64,000 bases of DNA from Casuarius casuarius (lineage: Eukaryota; Chordata; Aves; Casuariiformes; Casuariidae), in assembly GCA_003342895.1 (NCBI GenBank), contig PTFA01000483.1, positions 76,429-140,428 on the forward strand, given 5' to 3'. Made by a program: the position numbers and the translations under genes. This document shows positions 61,779 to 64,000 of the stretch, one piece after another. The notes under the pieces are model-generated. The model was not told the DNA's origin. It made no database searches and saw only the letters and a program-made list of their open reading frames with translations. How positions within the stretch are numbered: the first letter of the stretch is position 1; each line of letters opens with the position of its first letter.

Positions 61779-61799
61779 ATATATATATATATATATATA
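61779..61799. repeat. (AT)n microsatellite
   Basis: Ten AT units in an uninterrupted run. Confidence 0.95.
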
Positions 61800-62029
61800 C
61801 GTGTTTAGCCATATAATTTCTCCCCTGGCTTTACAAACAGCCAAACATGTTCAGCTCAAGGGTCTCCTTTGTCCTGCCTCCTACACTGAACATAGATACA
61901 TACCCAGGGAAAAGTCAAGAAAGCAAACATGAAATACTTCCCTCTAATGCTTTCCCAGCCCCCAACTATTTCATTCAAAATATTTCTTGGGCCTGTTTTA
62001 GCTTGTCTATTTAGAAAACCCCCATGGAT

Positions 62030-63320
62030 CTCTTTCAAATATTTACCCAATCTTCTTTTTAAACCATACAAGCTTCTTACTAAAGGGTATTGTGGAGATA
62101 AGTTCTATGGGTCTACTACCTGTTTCACATGCAATCACCTTTTCTTTTGAACGTGGCTTCTATTAGTTTCATTTAAAGTCTCCTACTTCCTGTTCATCTT
62201 CTTAGTCATTTCTTGTCCAAAGTGGAGAGTCTCAGCTTACTTGATCATTTCTTGAATGAAAGCTATTCCAGACCTCTGACCATCCTTGTTACCCCTCCAT
62301 ACTTTACTTCAGTCCTACTATATTCTTTTGAGATGAGGAGACAAGAACTGCACAGTATTCAAGATGTGGGAACCATTATACAGTGGCATAATGCTCTTTG
62401 CTTTGGTCTCTATTCCTCACCTGAAAATTCCCAACATTTGACCTGTTTCGATTGCTGCCAAGCACTGAATTGATGTTTCCATAAACTGTATCATAGCCAC
62501 AGGGTTTCATTCCTCAGTGGTAAGAGTCAGCTCAGAACTCACCATTTTATATTTGAAGCTAGGACTGGTCTCTTTTCGCATATGTGCATTACCTTATGTA
62601 GCTTAAATTCTTTAGTCAGGAGTCATCATTACTATCCTGAATGACTTGGCATTATCAGCAGACTTACCTCACTGCTCATCTCTCTTGTGGAATTCAACTG
62701 GCAATCACTCTCCATTGAGGGAGCTGCTATTTAGACCAAACCCCCAGTTTATCCATCTTTCATTCAGTTGCTTACACATACCAGTCTGGCCTCTGATTCC
62801 ATGGCTAATTGGCTTCCTTAAACAGCCTTCATGAAGGACTCAGATTTCCAAAATATTTTTAACAAGTAGACTAAATCACTCTTATCTACATGTTTGCTAA
62901 CTCCTTCAGAGAGCTTCAAGACATTTGAAAAGCAGGGCTTCACTTTGCAGCACCAATGGTGACTCTTCTCAGGTAGATTATTTCTGCAGCTGTCCACTAA
63001 TTCTGTTCATTATAATTTCTACTGATTTGCCCAGTAGAGTTGACACTTTGTTTACAGGCCTGCAATTTCCTGGATCGCTGCTAGAACCTTCTTTTAAGGT
63101 CTGACATCACATTTATCACCCGTCGCTCTTCAAGAACCAAGGAAGTTTTAAGTGAGAGGATTCATGTTGCTATTATTAATCAAGATATTTCACCCAAAGT
63201 TCTAAGAAATCTTGGGTGAACATGATATACTCTTGGTGACTTATTAGTGCTCAGTCTGTTTGTACCACAGCCTCTGTCATAATTGCTTCAAATTCAGACA
63301 GATCCTCTGCTTAGTCCCTC
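62030..63320 (-). mobile_element. ancient CR1 LINE fragment, ~1.3 kb
   Basis: Reverse complement of the same type of old CR1 as at 40470-41645, but reaching further toward the element's 5' side. It carries 'gagatgaggagacaagaact', 'gcacagtattcaagatgtgg', 'cattgagggagctgctattt' and 'cttgggtgaacatgatatac' in the expected order. It is diverged and non-coding. Confidence 0.88.
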
Positions 63321-64000
63321 AGCTAGTATGTCTAATATACAGTATTTTAATCCCATATGTCAATATATATGCACTGATTTGCAAGGAGGAAGACTTTCTA
63401 TCCCCATGGTAAAGAGAAAGTCACAGGAAATTTAAGTCAGTAGCAGATTGCAGAAGAGTACAAGTATCTTCTTTCACAGATTCATTAGAAAAACAGCTTT
63501 CCCAACTGGAAAATGTATTTGCATGCTTTTACAGGAGTCTTTAAGAGGTACAGTGAGCCATAGGCTGTTCTTACATAAAAAGATTTTGCAGTAGTGTCAT
63601 CTGTGCTTACTATAGAAACTTTAACATATGTTATTCAAACATAGCAGCCTAACTAGAGTTCAAGCCTTTTACAAGCTAGGCAAGCATGCTTTCTATGTGT
63701 TAACAGCATTTTTATAATGCTCCTACTCATCATTCTTCCTCTTAGAAAAGGGAGATAGGCCTTCAAAAAAAGTGATTCTGAAAGTCATTTCATTAGTCTT
63801 AAATACCACTCTCCACATGCTTCATGCACACAGAAGTGCATCCTAAAACCCCAAAGGAAGAAAGAGACTGATAATAAATGGCTTAAGTAAAACTATATTG
63901 TGCTATCTGAATGAAGTATAGAAGACAGACAGACATATTCTAACTTACTAGGTTAACAGACTTTTAAACAGCACATGTTTCTATTCAGTCCATTCACAGT
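63321..64000. other. No gene recognised
   Basis: AT-rich sequence to the window edge with no open frame or repeat that I can identify. Confidence 0.6.

Larger units (their letters stand above)
56461..62029. other. No gene recognised
   Basis: About 5.6 kb of AT-rich sequence. It includes a 12-base triplication at 56635-56670, an A/C-rich run at 57294-57333 and a (TA)n run at 61779-61799. The open frames have no recognisable family features. Confidence 0.6.

Noticed and set aside
62213..62473. 86-codon plus-strand frame
   Set aside because: It lies wholly within the ancient CR1 fragment, antisense to the element.

Overview
The window is vertebrate nuclear DNA, almost certainly from a bird. 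It holds spliced genes with long introns and several CR1 LINE tails of the avian type (the '...ttggaagggacctct...' 3' end in reverse, and an 'attctgtgattcta' tail). It has no prokaryotic features. The only gene I can identify with confidence is MAP1A (microtubule-associated protein 1A), on the minus strand at the left end.

Four MAP1A coding exons can be placed to the base from splice sites, reading phase and similarity, recalled from memory, to human MAP1A, MAP1B and MAP1S. In transcription order they are 15096-15014, 14308-14168, the giant exon 12392-3500 (about 8.9 kb), and 642-410. The giant exon carries nearly the whole heavy chain, including the metallo-beta-lactamase-like N-terminal region, the lysine/glutamate-rich microtubule-binding block and the long acidic disordered middle. 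It also carries the conserved acidic block ahead of light chain LC2. Exon 642-410 carries most of the folded LC2 C-terminus. The last coding exon, expected to end in FPACKIEF or similar, lies left of position 1. The exon or exons encoding the first ~100 residues of the long isoform were not found up to 64 kb. The first in-frame AUG in the recovered exons is the canonical MDGV start (codon 12242-12240).

The MAP1A introns contain two long CA/CG arrays, one with a 124-base gap, and one CR1 tail. From 15.1 to 37.3 kb I see no coding exon. A moderately CpG-rich patch (17.2-17.4 kb) and a strong CpG island with a GC box (about 37.3-37.9 kb) are the best promoter candidates. From 37.9 to 64 kb the sequence is AT-rich and gene-free as far as I can read it. 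It holds ancient CR1 LINE copies (long ones at 40.5-41.6 and 62.0-63.3 kb, with a further one at 21.6-22.3 kb), shorter CR1 tails and simple repeats. No tRNA, rRNA, CRISPR or retroviral gene was recognised.

There is no sign of an exotic multi-gene system. The most distinctive feature is inside MAP1A: a tandem array of about nine degenerate 28-residue repeats of the form SPEDTKSLSFTEESPSKEKS. It lies in the part of the protein where, as I recall it, human MAP1A has a different EQKDKAL-type repeat array.
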